NCBI GenBank assembly: GCA_031963225.1
Contig: JASSUD010000002.1
Location: 1 to 64,000, forward strand
Source of the DNA: JASSUD01 sp031963225
GTDB lineage: Bacteria > Pseudomonadota > Gammaproteobacteria > Burkholderiales > Burkholderiaceae
Length of the DNA stretch: 64,000 nt
Direction: 5' to 3'
Under the pieces are notes generated by a model. That model was given only the letters and a program-made list of their open reading frames with translations. It searched no databases and was not told the DNA's origin. A program made the translations under genes and the position numbers. Position 1 is the first letter of the stretch; the number at the start of each line of letters is the position of its first letter. This document shows, one piece after another, positions 45,045 to 52,290 of this stretch.

Positions 45045-45093
45045 ACAAAAAAGCCACAGCACCCATGACATAAATGACGTGGGTGCTGTGGCT
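45045..45093 (-). terminator. Terminator between acpP and fabF
   Basis: On the minus strand AGCCACAGCACCCA pairs perfectly with TGGGTGCTGTGGCT (14 bp), followed by TTTTTTGT. This is a strong rho-independent signal after acpP. It probably attenuates rather than ends transcription into fabF, letting abundant acpP messages end here. Confidence 0.85.
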
Positions 45094-45110
45094 ACGCATC
45101 ACACAGACTC

Positions 45111-45145
45111 TAGGACATGTCCTCAACAATTGAGAACACGCCCTA
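45111..45145. repeat. Short palindrome (deleted family C element) after acpP
   Basis: TAGGACATGTCCTC and GAGAACACGCCCTA face each other around AACAAT. The right arm is identical to that at 36558-36598; the left arm has three differences. It lies 32 bp from the acpP stop codon. Confidence 0.6.
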
Positions 45146-45177
45146 AACAAGCTCTAAGCTTTACTGCATGCGTCAAA

Positions 45178-45423
45178 TTACCCTGCAGCCTTTTCGTGCG
45201 CACGAGCGTAATCGATCGCATTTTGCACGGTGGTAATCTTTTCAGCTTCTTCGTCTTGAATTTCAATACCGAATTCATCTTCAAGAGCCATCACTAGTTC
45301 GACGGTATCCAAAGAATCTGCACCCAAATCATTCACAAAGGAGGCTTCATTCTTAATTTCTTCTACTGCCACACCCAATTGCTCAGCAACAATTGCCTTT
45401 ACACGCTTTTCAAAATCGCTCAT
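45178..45423 (-). CDS. acpP: Acyl carrier protein
   Basis: AcpP carries growing acyl chains on 4'-phosphopantetheine. From ATG at 45423, with GGAG six bases upstream, it has 81 residues. The attachment serine lies in LGADSLDTVELVMALE. The protein is acidic, as usual. The six-residue upstream extension is rejected. It is separated from fabG by 207 bp, mostly a palindromic element. Confidence 0.98.
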   Translation of the reverse strand: MSDFEKRVKAIVAEQLGVAVEEIKNEASFVNDLGADSLDTVELVMALEDEFGIEIQDEEAEKITTVQNAIDYARAHEKAAG

Positions 45424-45445
45424 TACTATCTCCACAGTCATTTGA

Positions 45446-45592
45446 GAACCAATCCAATTTCCAAAAGTGCTTTTTTAAAGGAGAGTTAAGCGCGCACAGA
45501 CCGAGGGCGGTACTGTTAAGCAGTACGGCTAAGATCTCTCTACGCTGCCCCATCAAAAAGAAAAGGCGCTTTTGGAAATTGTAGACTGGTTC
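45446..45592. repeat. Family C palindromic element, acpP-fabG gap
   Basis: The outer ends GAACCAATCCAATTTCC and the inverse of GGAAATTGTAGACTGGTTC form the arms, then CCAAAAGTGC and GCGCTTTTGG; the centre is GGTACTGTTAAGCAGTACGG. The order (ends, AAAAG block, GC-rich flank, central palindrome) is the same as in 31732-31871, with more sequence change. It is 147 bp with no open frame. Confidence 0.65.
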
Positions 45593-45630
45593 TACTAAAA
45601 TAAAGTCGCGCATTCTAGCAGCCTATTACT

Positions 45631-46383
45631 CTAACCGCCAACCCACATTCCTCCATTCACATGTAAGGTCGTACCTGTGATGTAAGCAGCTTGCGGCGAA
45701 GCCAAGAAAGCGACAGCATGTGCAATATCGGCAGGGCTTCCTAAGCGGCCAAGCGGGATTTGATCTAACAAGGCGCTGCGCTGCGCTTCTGAAAGGGCTT
45801 GAGTCATGTCGGTATCAATAAAGCCAGGCGCCACACAGTTTACCGTAATGCCGCGACTCCCTATTTCTTTAGATAATGCACGTGTCATACCGGCCACACC
45901 AGCCTTTGCAGCCGCATAATTCGCCTGCCCAGGATTACCACTACTCCCAACAATAGAAGTAATGCTAATAATCCGACCAGCGCGTGCACGCATCATAGGG
46001 CGCAACGCCGCACGAGATAGACGAAAAACTGCACTCAGATTGGTTTGAATCACCCCATCCCAATCTTCATCTTTCATGCGCATTGCCAGCTGATCGCGGG
46101 TGATACCTGCATTATTTACCAAAATAGAAAGCCCACCATATTCCTTTGTCAGGCTTTGCATGCACGCTTCAATAGCTTCTGGGTCATCGACATTCAGCAC
46201 TAGGCCTTTTCCAGACAACCCTTTTTCTTCTAATGCTTTGCTAATAGAAGCGGCTCCCGATTCACTTGTAGCAGTTCCTAAAACGGTTGCCCCAGCATGC
46301 GCTAACGTGAGCGCGATTTCTCGGCCAATTCCGCGCGACGCGCCGGTTACCAATGCAATCTGTTTATCTAGAGGACGATCCAT
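45631..46383 (-). CDS. fabG: 3-oxoacyl-ACP reductase
   Basis: FabG reduces 3-ketoacyl-ACP with NADPH. The ATG at 46383 (MDRPLDKQIALVTGASRGIG) gives 250 residues, the family length; a 21-residue hydrophobic extension is rejected. The cofactor site is TGASRGIGREIA, then NNAGITRDQL, and the Ser-Tyr-Lys triad is in ITSIVGSSGNPGQANYAAAK. It follows fabD by 80 bp. Confidence 0.97.
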   Translation of the reverse strand: MDRPLDKQIALVTGASRGIGREIALTLAHAGATVLGTATSESGAASISKALEEKGLSGKGLVLNVDDPEAIEACMQSLTKEYGGLSILVNNAGITRDQLAMRMKDEDWDGVIQTNLSAVFRLSRAALRPMMRARAGRIISITSIVGSSGNPGQANYAAAKAGVAGMTRALSKEIGSRGITVNCVAPGFIDTDMTQALSEAQRSALLDQIPLGRLGSPADIAHAVAFLASPQAAYITGTTLHVNGGMWVGG

Positions 46384-46463
46384 AACGCAAAGCCTTAGCA
46401 AAAAATATAGAAGAAAAAAATAAATGCCAACGGAAATAAAAAGCAACGCTTCTCATATCGCTT

Positions 46464-47402
46464 TTACGAGTGCGCCTTTAGGGCCGCTTCAAGGGCATTG
46501 GGATCGGTCAACGCGCAGGCTTCAAGCGAGGGTTCTATGCGCTTTATCAAGCCTGTAAGTACACTACCGGGCCCGGATTCAATCACCCGAGTCATGCCTG
46601 CAGCAGCCATTGCCTGCACGCTTTCAATCCAACGAACAGGCCCTGCTGCCTGACGGCTCAATGCCTTCTTGATTACTTCGGGAGAAGACTCAAAAGCGAC
46701 GTCAATATTGTTCACTAGAGCAATACTTGGCGCACGCACGGTGACATCCGCTAAATAGGCTGCAAGCTTATCTGCAGCACCTTGCAACAAAGAAGAGTGA
46801 AATGGCGCTGAGAGCGGGAGTAGCAAAGCGCGTTTTGCACCTCGGAGCTTTGCTTGCTCGCAAGCACGCTCAACCGCGGCTTTATGGCCAGCAATGACAG
46901 TCTGAGCAGGAGAATTAAAGTTGACTGCTTCAACCACGCCCACATCGTGCGTATCGGTTATTTCTGCACATAAGGCTTGCACAGCTGCCGTATCCATACC
47001 CAACACAGCTGCAACGCCTCCCACCCCTACAGGCACGGCTTCTTGCATCACCTGCGCGCGAAAACGCACTAAAAGTAATGCATCTTCAAAAGCTATAGAC
47101 CCCGCTGCTACAAGTGCAGTGTATTCGCCTAGACTATGCCCTGCTACCAAGTCAGGGACGCGCCCACCCTGTTCACACCATAACTGGTACATCGCATAAG
47201 CGGCTGTCAACATAATGGGCTGCGTATTGGTGGTGAGGTTAAGCTCCTCTTCCGGCCCCTGCGCCATCATTTTTTTTAGATCTTGGCGCAGCACATCGGA
47301 TGCTTGCTCCACCACATTGCGCACTACAGAGCAGTGTGCAAACGCACTTAACATACCTACTGATTGAGAACCCTGACCGGGGAAAACAAAAGCAAATTTC
47401 AT
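46464..47402 (-). CDS. fabD: Malonyl-CoA:ACP transacylase
   Basis: FabD moves the malonyl group from CoA to ACP. From ATG at 47402 (MKFAFVFPGQGSQSVGMLSA) it has 312 residues. The active serine is in VAGHSLGEYTALVAAG and the active histidine in SAPFHSSLLQGA. It sits 55 bp behind fabH. It consumes malonyl-CoA made by the Acc complex, whose accB and accC are in this window. Confidence 0.97.
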   Translation of the reverse strand: MKFAFVFPGQGSQSVGMLSAFAHCSVVRNVVEQASDVLRQDLKKMMAQGPEEELNLTTNTQPIMLTAAYAMYQLWCEQGGRVPDLVAGHSLGEYTALVAAGSIAFEDALLLVRFRAQVMQEAVPVGVGGVAAVLGMDTAAVQALCAEITDTHDVGVVEAVNFNSPAQTVIAGHKAAVERACEQAKLRGAKRALLLPLSAPFHSSLLQGAADKLAAYLADVTVRAPSIALVNNIDVAFESSPEVIKKALSRQAAGPVRWIESVQAMAAAGMTRVIESGPGSVLTGLIKRIEPSLEACALTDPNALEAALKAHS

Positions 47403-47457
47403 CACGCCGCACATCCAATTTATTTAAAAATATCTTTAGCAATACATCGTAGAAACA

Positions 47458-48459
47458 TTACATGCGTATAACTGCTGCGCCCCAAGTCATGCCGCCTCCC
47501 ACGCCTTCAAGGAGTACGTGGTGTCCTGGCTGGATACGACCATCTTGTACCGCTGCATCTAACGCCAAAGGAATAGATGCCGCAGAAGTATTGCCTTGCT
47601 GATCTACAGTACAAATCATCCGATCAAGCGGCAAGTGCAGCTTGCGGCAAGTGCTTTGCATAATGCGTATATTTGCTTGATGAGGGATGAGCCAATCAAT
47701 CTCTGAAGAGGCCAAGCCAGCGCGCTCCAATACTTCTAGGGCAACTTTTTCCAGCACACTTACTGCGACTTTAAAAACAGCCTGACCTTCCATACGTATG
47801 AATGGATGACCGACGATGGCGCCTGCATTCAATGCAGCAGGCACACAGAGAATATCGCCCTGCGAACCATCTGCATGCAGCGCTGTAGCCATAATACCCG
47901 GCTCGTCGGAGGCTTCCAGGATTACAGCCCCCGCTCCATCACCAAAGAGCACACACGTTGTGCGGTCATTGAAATCTAGCAAACGTGAAAATGTTTCAGC
48001 CCCAACCACTAAAGCTCGGCGATGCGCACCACTACGGATCAATCCATCCGCCACGGCCAATGCATAGGAAAAGCCTGCACATACTGCTTGCACATCAAAT
48101 GCGGCACAGTGATTACGAATGCCTAGTCGACTTTGTAAACGACACGCTGTGCTGGGGAAAATACAATCTGACGTGGAGGTAGCCACAATGATGAGGTCTA
48201 TCGATTGTGCATCGATTTTAGCGCGCTCGAGTGCACGCTCTGCAGCAATCAGCGCTAAATCGCTAGTCTGCACACCCTCTTCCACAAAATGGCGTGCAGT
48301 GATGCCGGTGCGTGTCACTATCCATTCATCGCTCGTCTCGATGCCCTGACGGCCAAGTTGTTCAACCAACATCGCGTTGGTCACACGTTTTGGCGGCAAA
48401 AAACTGCCCGTAGAGATAATTCGACTATACGCTGAGGGCGTTGTACGACAAACAGGCAT
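47458..48459 (-). CDS. fabH: 3-oxoacyl-ACP synthase III
   Basis: FabH starts fatty acid synthesis by condensing acetyl-CoA with malonyl-ACP. The ATG at 48459 is preceded by AAGGAAG and gives 333 residues; an extension of 12 residues to 48495 is less likely. The Cys-His-Asn triad is in DVQAVCAGFSYALAVADG, LIPHQANIRIM and QQGNTSAASIPLAL. It follows plsX by 37 bp. Confidence 0.96.
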   Translation of the reverse strand: MPVCRTTPSAYSRIISTGSFLPPKRVTNAMLVEQLGRQGIETSDEWIVTRTGITARHFVEEGVQTSDLALIAAERALERAKIDAQSIDLIIVATSTSDCIFPSTACRLQSRLGIRNHCAAFDVQAVCAGFSYALAVADGLIRSGAHRRALVVGAETFSRLLDFNDRTTCVLFGDGAGAVILEASDEPGIMATALHADGSQGDILCVPAALNAGAIVGHPFIRMEGQAVFKVAVSVLEKVALEVLERAGLASSEIDWLIPHQANIRIMQSTCRKLHLPLDRMICTVDQQGNTSAASIPLALDAAVQDGRIQPGHHVLLEGVGGGMTWGAAVIRM

Positions 48460-48496
48460 ACCACTTCCTTTTAAAATCATTGATGTGCGCGGCAAA

Positions 48497-49522
48497 CTAG
48501 GATTTGCTCTCTCTAGAGGTATTCCGCGCTTCTATTGCCTGAATCAATCGGTGCTGCACATCATTGCGCAGTGCATCATAGCCACGCTTGATTGCCCATT
48601 CAAAAGCAAAAGCATCTGCTGAGCCATGGCTTTTAATCACTAGTCCGCGTAACCCCAATAAAGCAGCGCCGTTATAACGACGATGATCTACACGCTTCCT
48701 CAAGCGTTTGAGCACAGGCCAGGCGAGCAAGGCCATGAGCTTACTAGACCAGGAGTTGGAAAATTCTTCTTTGATAATGCGCGCTAGCATCCAAGCTAGC
48801 CCTTCTGAGGCTTTAAGCGCCACATTACCTACAAAACCATCACATACAACGATATCGGTAGTGCCTTTATAGATATCATTGCCTTCTACATTACCGTAAA
48901 AATTAAGCGCACTAGCACGCAGCAACTCTGCGGCCCGCTTAATGCGTTGATTCCCTTTTAATTCTTCTTCGCCAATATTTAATAACCCGATACTAGGGCA
49001 CTCTTTACCTTCCACTGCAGACACTAAAGCATGCCCCATTTCTGCAAATTGCAGTAAATGCTCAGGCTCGCAGTCCACATTACCGCCTAAATCAAGGACC
49101 GTGGTATAGCCTTGTTGGCGGGGCATAACTGCGGCAATCGCGGGACGATCAATCCCAGCTAGCGTTTTAAGCACATAGCGGGAAAGCGCCATCAAGGCCC
49201 CCGTATTGCCTGCAGAGATACAAGCTTGCGCACGGCCTTCTTTGACTAAATTGAGCGCCACACGCATGGATGAATCTTTTTTCTTACGCAAAGCGACTTC
49301 TATAGAGTCATCCATCATGATGACTTCGCTTGCTTCATGCACGGATAGGGCCACTTCATTTTGCGCATTACATTTTATGAGTTGCGCTTCAATGTGCGAC
49401 TTCATGCCCACCAAGATAAGCCGAGCATCAGGGTGTGTGCGAACGAAATTTACTGCAGCCGGAACTGTGGAAGAAGGACCAATATCTCCTCCACTACAGT
49501 CGATCGTGATCGTAACGGTCAT
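48497..49522 (-). CDS. plsX: Phosphate acyltransferase PlsX
   Basis: PlsX converts acyl-ACP to acyl phosphate, the donor used by PlsY for phospholipid synthesis. The ATG at 49522 (MTVTITIDCSGGDIGPSSTV) gives 341 residues. The conserved ISAGNTGALMALSRYVLKTL, IGLLNIGEEELKGNQ and DIVVCDGFVGNVALKASEG are present. A 35-residue upstream extension crosses a palindrome and is rejected. No clear ribosome site is visible before the ATG. Confidence 0.95.
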   Translation of the reverse strand: MTVTITIDCSGGDIGPSSTVPAAVNFVRTHPDARLILVGMKSHIEAQLIKCNAQNEVALSVHEASEVIMMDDSIEVALRKKKDSSMRVALNLVKEGRAQACISAGNTGALMALSRYVLKTLAGIDRPAIAAVMPRQQGYTTVLDLGGNVDCEPEHLLQFAEMGHALVSAVEGKECPSIGLLNIGEEELKGNQRIKRAAELLRASALNFYGNVEGNDIYKGTTDIVVCDGFVGNVALKASEGLAWMLARIIKEEFSNSWSSKLMALLAWPVLKRLRKRVDHRRYNGAALLGLRGLVIKSHGSADAFAFEWAIKRGYDALRNDVQHRLIQAIEARNTSRESKS

Positions 49523-49546
49523 ATTGAAAAGCAGTGTACGAAAGTC

Positions 49547-49573
49547 GGGCCTGTCCTCAATTGAGGGCACGCC
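49547..49573. repeat. Short palindrome upstream of plsX
   Basis: GGGCCTGTCCTCAATTGAGGGCACGCC is represented by its halves GGGCCTGTCCTCA and TTGAGGGCACGCC: the ends of a family C element joined almost directly, with a perfect CCTCAATTGAGG centre. It lies 25 bp upstream of the plsX start. Confidence 0.6.
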
Positions 49574-49623
49574 ATAACAGTGAGTAATGACAAGTTCTTG
49601 AACAAAAACCTGCTTATATAAAC

Positions 49624-49656
49624 GCAAAAAAGCGGCACAATAGGCCGCTTTTTTGC
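49624..49656. terminator. Perfect 13-bp terminator hairpin between rpmF and plsX
   Basis: GCAAAAAAGCGGC pairs with GCCGCTTTTTTGC around a 7-nt loop, giving T-runs in both directions. On the minus strand it lies 80 bp beyond rpmF and 100 bp before plsX, so plsX-fabHDG may depend on readthrough or its own promoter. Confidence 0.85.
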
Positions 49657-49690
49657 AGAATTCTAAAGCGCTCTACAGCAGCTTAGAGCC

Positions 49691-49733
49691 CTAGAGCTGT
49701 GTTCTCAATTGGGCGATTGAGGACACGCCCTAG
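49691..49733. repeat. Short palindrome (deleted family C element) after rpmF
   Basis: CTAGAGCTGTGTTCTCAATT faces GATTGAGGACACGCCCTAG with only GGGC between. The right arm has the standard GGACACGCCCTA end. It starts 2 bp beyond the rpmF stop codon. Confidence 0.65.
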
Positions 49734-49735
49734 CA

Positions 49736-49915
49736 TTAATCCTCTTTAGTTTTTAAAACTTTCCGACCGTTGTGATAACCGCTTGGTGTGATGTGGTGGC
49801 GCAAATGCACTTCACCTGTTGTAGCATCCACAGCAATCGCTGGGCCTTGGAGTGCATCGTGTGAACGACGCATATTACGCCGAGAAGGCGATTTTTTGTT
49901 CTGCTGAACAGCCAT
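49736..49915 (-). CDS. rpmF: 50S ribosomal protein L32
   Basis: RpmF is a small protein of the large ribosomal subunit near the peptidyl transferase centre. From ATG at 49915 with CAGGAG seven bases upstream it has 59 residues, the usual length. The basic start MAVQQNKKSPSRRNMRRSHD and HLRHHITPSGYHNGRKVLK identify it. It lacks the zinc-binding cysteines of some L32 versions, as is normal for this group. It stands between yceD and plsX, as in most proteobacteria. Confidence 0.97.
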   Translation of the reverse strand: MAVQQNKKSPSRRNMRRSHDALQGPAIAVDATTGEVHLRHHITPSGYHNGRKVLKTKED

Positions 49916-50072
49916 GTTCAAACTCCTGAAAATAAAAGCTTACCTAAAAACCTAGGTAAAAATTGAAGATTGGTATCTGGGTATTAAAAAACGGAACGAA
50001 AATCCGTTTAAAAAAATAATTCGGTAGCAAAAGCTACACATTGCAAAATAAGTTCAATAAAAACGATACACC

Positions 50073-50657
50073 CTAAGATTTGTCAGGCGATTTAAGATTC
50101 ATCAGAACCGAAAAGGGGTTTTTGGCAGAGGCCGCCTCGTCTAATTTTTCTGCCCTTTTAGAGGAAGAAGATGCAGTCGTATCAAAATACTCTTTGCACT
50201 GAGGATGCGCATCGGAATGCTTTGCAACAATAGGCAGCGCAAGCAAAATTTCGTCTTCAAGCAAATTCAGCAAATCAAACTGAGTGGATCCAGCAATCAC
50301 ATCGCACTCCTCATCAAGAGGAGCCGCTTCTGCATCGCTTTCGGTTTTTACAATCCGAAAGCGGGTATGAATAGGTAAGGTTTGTTCGTAAGGCCCAAGA
50401 CAGCGCTGACACTCTAGCCACAATACTGCTGTCATATCTAGTGTCAATCCAAGCTCCGGCTTGCCATCTGCCCCCAAGGAAAAATGACCCTTTAACGAAT
50501 ACTTAATGGGCAAATGCTGCTCCACAGTGCCGACGACGACCTCTTCTGCCACACGCGGCAAACTTGCCACATTCAGTTGACCAGAAAGTTCCTGCTGAGT
50601 CTGTGCAAACGCAAAAATATCCAGCTCAAGGGGAAACGAAGGACTTTCATTTTCCAA
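50073..50657 (-). CDS. yceD: YceD family protein (DUF177)
   Basis: YceD-type proteins influence 23S rRNA accumulation and sit upstream of rpmF. The 194-residue product shows the family core LTLDMTAVLWLECQRCLGPY with a Cys-x2-Cys pair, then DEECDVI, FDLLNLLEDEILLALPIVAK and HPQCKEY, ending NPFSVLMNLK. The start is ATG at 50657. The maf gene often found upstream is absent; an AT-rich gap follows. Confidence 0.92.
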   Translation of the reverse strand: MENESPSFPLELDIFAFAQTQQELSGQLNVASLPRVAEEVVVGTVEQHLPIKYSLKGHFSLGADGKPELGLTLDMTAVLWLECQRCLGPYEQTLPIHTRFRIVKTESDAEAAPLDEECDVIAGSTQFDLLNLLEDEILLALPIVAKHSDAHPQCKEYFDTTASSSSKRAEKLDEAASAKNPFSVLMNLKSPDKS

Positions 50658-51053
50658 AATTAAAACCGCCCCCTATCACCGATAGCAAAAAGCGCGCAAG
50701 CATACTGGTTTTGCTTTTTTGAGTCAAACCTAATCGTGGGCGAGCTACAAATTAAGCCCTGTATTCTACAGTGTTTGTAAGGTTTTGACCCTGCTCCCAC
50801 CACAAGCTCTCCAGAAAGTGGTGTACGGTCAGCCTCCCTTGCAGATCAAAAAAACTGCAGAAGCAGAATAGCCTCCTTCTAAACTAGAAGCAATCGGCCA
50901 AATTCTTACCTTACCGATACATTTCTTGTAGAGGGCTTATAAAAGCAACTTTGATGCTACCAATAGATCACCTATTTTTATACAGTTTTCTCAAAATTAA
51001 GCGCTAAATTTTTCACTATTTACATATTAAATAAGACTTTATTGGAATTCGAT
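50658..51053. other. 396-bp intergenic gap, boundary to AT-rich gene
   Basis: No gene or RNA is recognised. CACCACAAGCTCTCCAGAAAG and GGTGTACGGTCAGCC are weakly patterned but not palindromic overall. The last 120 bp become AT-rich, in step with the following gene. A promoter for yceD and one for the F-box gene should lie here; I see no convincing -35/-10 pair. Confidence 0.4.
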
Positions 51054-52103
51054 ATGCATAGTAATAATACTTTACCAATTCAGCACAATCGCGGCCTATT
51101 GGTTTTACAAAAAACAAGCTCATATAATAATAAGCCACATGAATTAGCTTTTGACGATACTCATACATCATTTCCCAATACAGTCTCACAACCGACGGAT
51201 AGGATATCTCAACTACCCATCGAAATACTTGAAATAATATTAGATTTTGCTCAAGTGGATGATAAATTACAAATGAGTCGAGTATCAAAAACTTTCAAAA
51301 CCTTAGCTTATGGGGATAGACAATGGGGCCCTTTTTTAAAAAAATCGTGGGAAAATTTTAAAACAGGAAAGCGCATTCTTGCAAAAGATATTTTTGGACA
51401 AAATCTGTTTGCAATACATCCCAACTATTTGAATTTACATCCTAAAGCAAAACTGATCATTAATCATCTAAATAATTTAATCAACGAAAAAAAAGAGGCG
51501 CAGGTATTTTCAGAATATGCTTGCTCTAAAATGGAAAATGCCGTCATTTTTCTTAGCGATAAAGAATTCTATAAAAATATTTTAAAATCACGCCTTGCAC
51601 CACATTATTTATTCCGGATAGCTTGCTCTCATGTAGAAGCCGCTTTAATGATTCTTCAGAATGAAAAACTCTATAACAAATTTTTAGACTCAACTGTTAC
51701 ATCAAGCCATTTATTCAAGATAGCCCAATCGCATTCAGCAGCCGCTTTAATGATTCTTCAGAATGAAAAACTTTATAAAAAGTTTTTAAACTCAACTGCC
51801 GCATCAAGCTATTTATTCGAGATAGCCAAATCTCATTCAGTAGCTGCTTTAACCATCCTTAAAAATAAAATATTTTATACAGAGATTTTAGCATCCACTA
51901 AGGCATCAGACCATTTATCCGATATGGCTTGCTCTTATGTAGATGCTGCTTTAATCATTCTTCAGAATGAAAAATTCTATAGCAAGATTCTAGAATCAAC
52001 GGATGCCTCGGATTATTTATGCAAGATAGCTCAATCCCATCTAAACACAAAGGAATATAGAAATCGGGAAACGCTTCTTGAGGCGCTTCACCAAAGAAAT
52101 TAA
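51054..52103 (+). CDS. F-box domain protein with five 34-residue repeats, putative host-directed effector
   Basis: 349 residues from ATG at 51054 (a TTG four codons upstream is possible). Residues 51-95 match the F-box: ISQLPIEILEIILDFAQVDD, then KLQMSRVSKTFKTLA and W91, with the hallmark L-P-x-E-I-L. F-boxes bind Skp1 and recruit targets to the eukaryotic SCF ubiquitin ligase, which bacteria lack. Residues 156-325 are five 34-residue repeats (ACSHVEAALMILQNEKLYNK, then FLDSTVTSSHLFKI), probably a helical binding surface. There is no signal peptide or membrane helix. The gene is much more AT-rich than its neighbours. Secretion into the host is inferred, not seen. Confidence 0.82.
   Translation: MHSNNTLPIQHNRGLLVLQKTSSYNNKPHELAFDDTHTSFPNTVSQPTDRISQLPIEILEIILDFAQVDDKLQMSRVSKTFKTLAYGDRQWGPFLKKSWENFKTGKRILAKDIFGQNLFAIHPNYLNLHPKAKLIINHLNNLINEKKEAQVFSEYACSKMENAVIFLSDKEFYKNILKSRLAPHYLFRIACSHVEAALMILQNEKLYNKFLDSTVTSSHLFKIAQSHSAAALMILQNEKLYKKFLNSTAASSYLFEIAKSHSVAALTILKNKIFYTEILASTKASDHLSDMACSYVDAALIILQNEKFYSKILESTDASDYLCKIAQSHLNTKEYRNRETLLEALHQRN
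51519..52028. repeat. 102-bp tandem repeat, 5 units, inside the F-box gene
   Basis: Five in-frame 102-bp units. Units 2 and 3 are the closest at DNA level (GCCGCTTTAATGATTCTTCA and GAATGAAAAACT occur in both), the first and fourth more diverged. This suggests recent internal duplication. Confidence 0.88.
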
Positions 52104-52290
52104 GATAATTTGAGCTTTGCCATTGCTGATCCAACTGCGCTCGCAAAAAGTACGGGAATCTACAAGGTGAGGCGTATCTTACGTGGCCGACTGGATTTGG
52201 ATCCATTTTCCACGAATTGCTCGCTGACAATGGGTCGAATCAGATAATTGCAGCTCTTCTAGACGTTGAAACCAGCCTTCTTTGCGTACG
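52104..52290. other. Short gap between F-box gene and btuB-like gene
   Basis: 187 bp. A plus-strand open stretch reads TALAKSTGIYKVRRILRGRL, reminiscent of a Cro/LacI-type helix-turn-helix end, but it has no start and stops after about 45 codons. It may be a gene remnant. No terminator is seen for either convergent gene. Confidence 0.25.

Noticed and set aside
51519..52028. TPR or ankyrin identity for the 34-residue repeats
   Set aside because: The length equals TPR, but the W-L-G-Y-A-F-A-P pattern is absent; the ankyrin TPLH motif is also absent.
52104..52290. Helix-turn-helix regulator gene
   Set aside because: Only about 45 codons with a faint likeness, no start codon and no ribosome site; at most a remnant.
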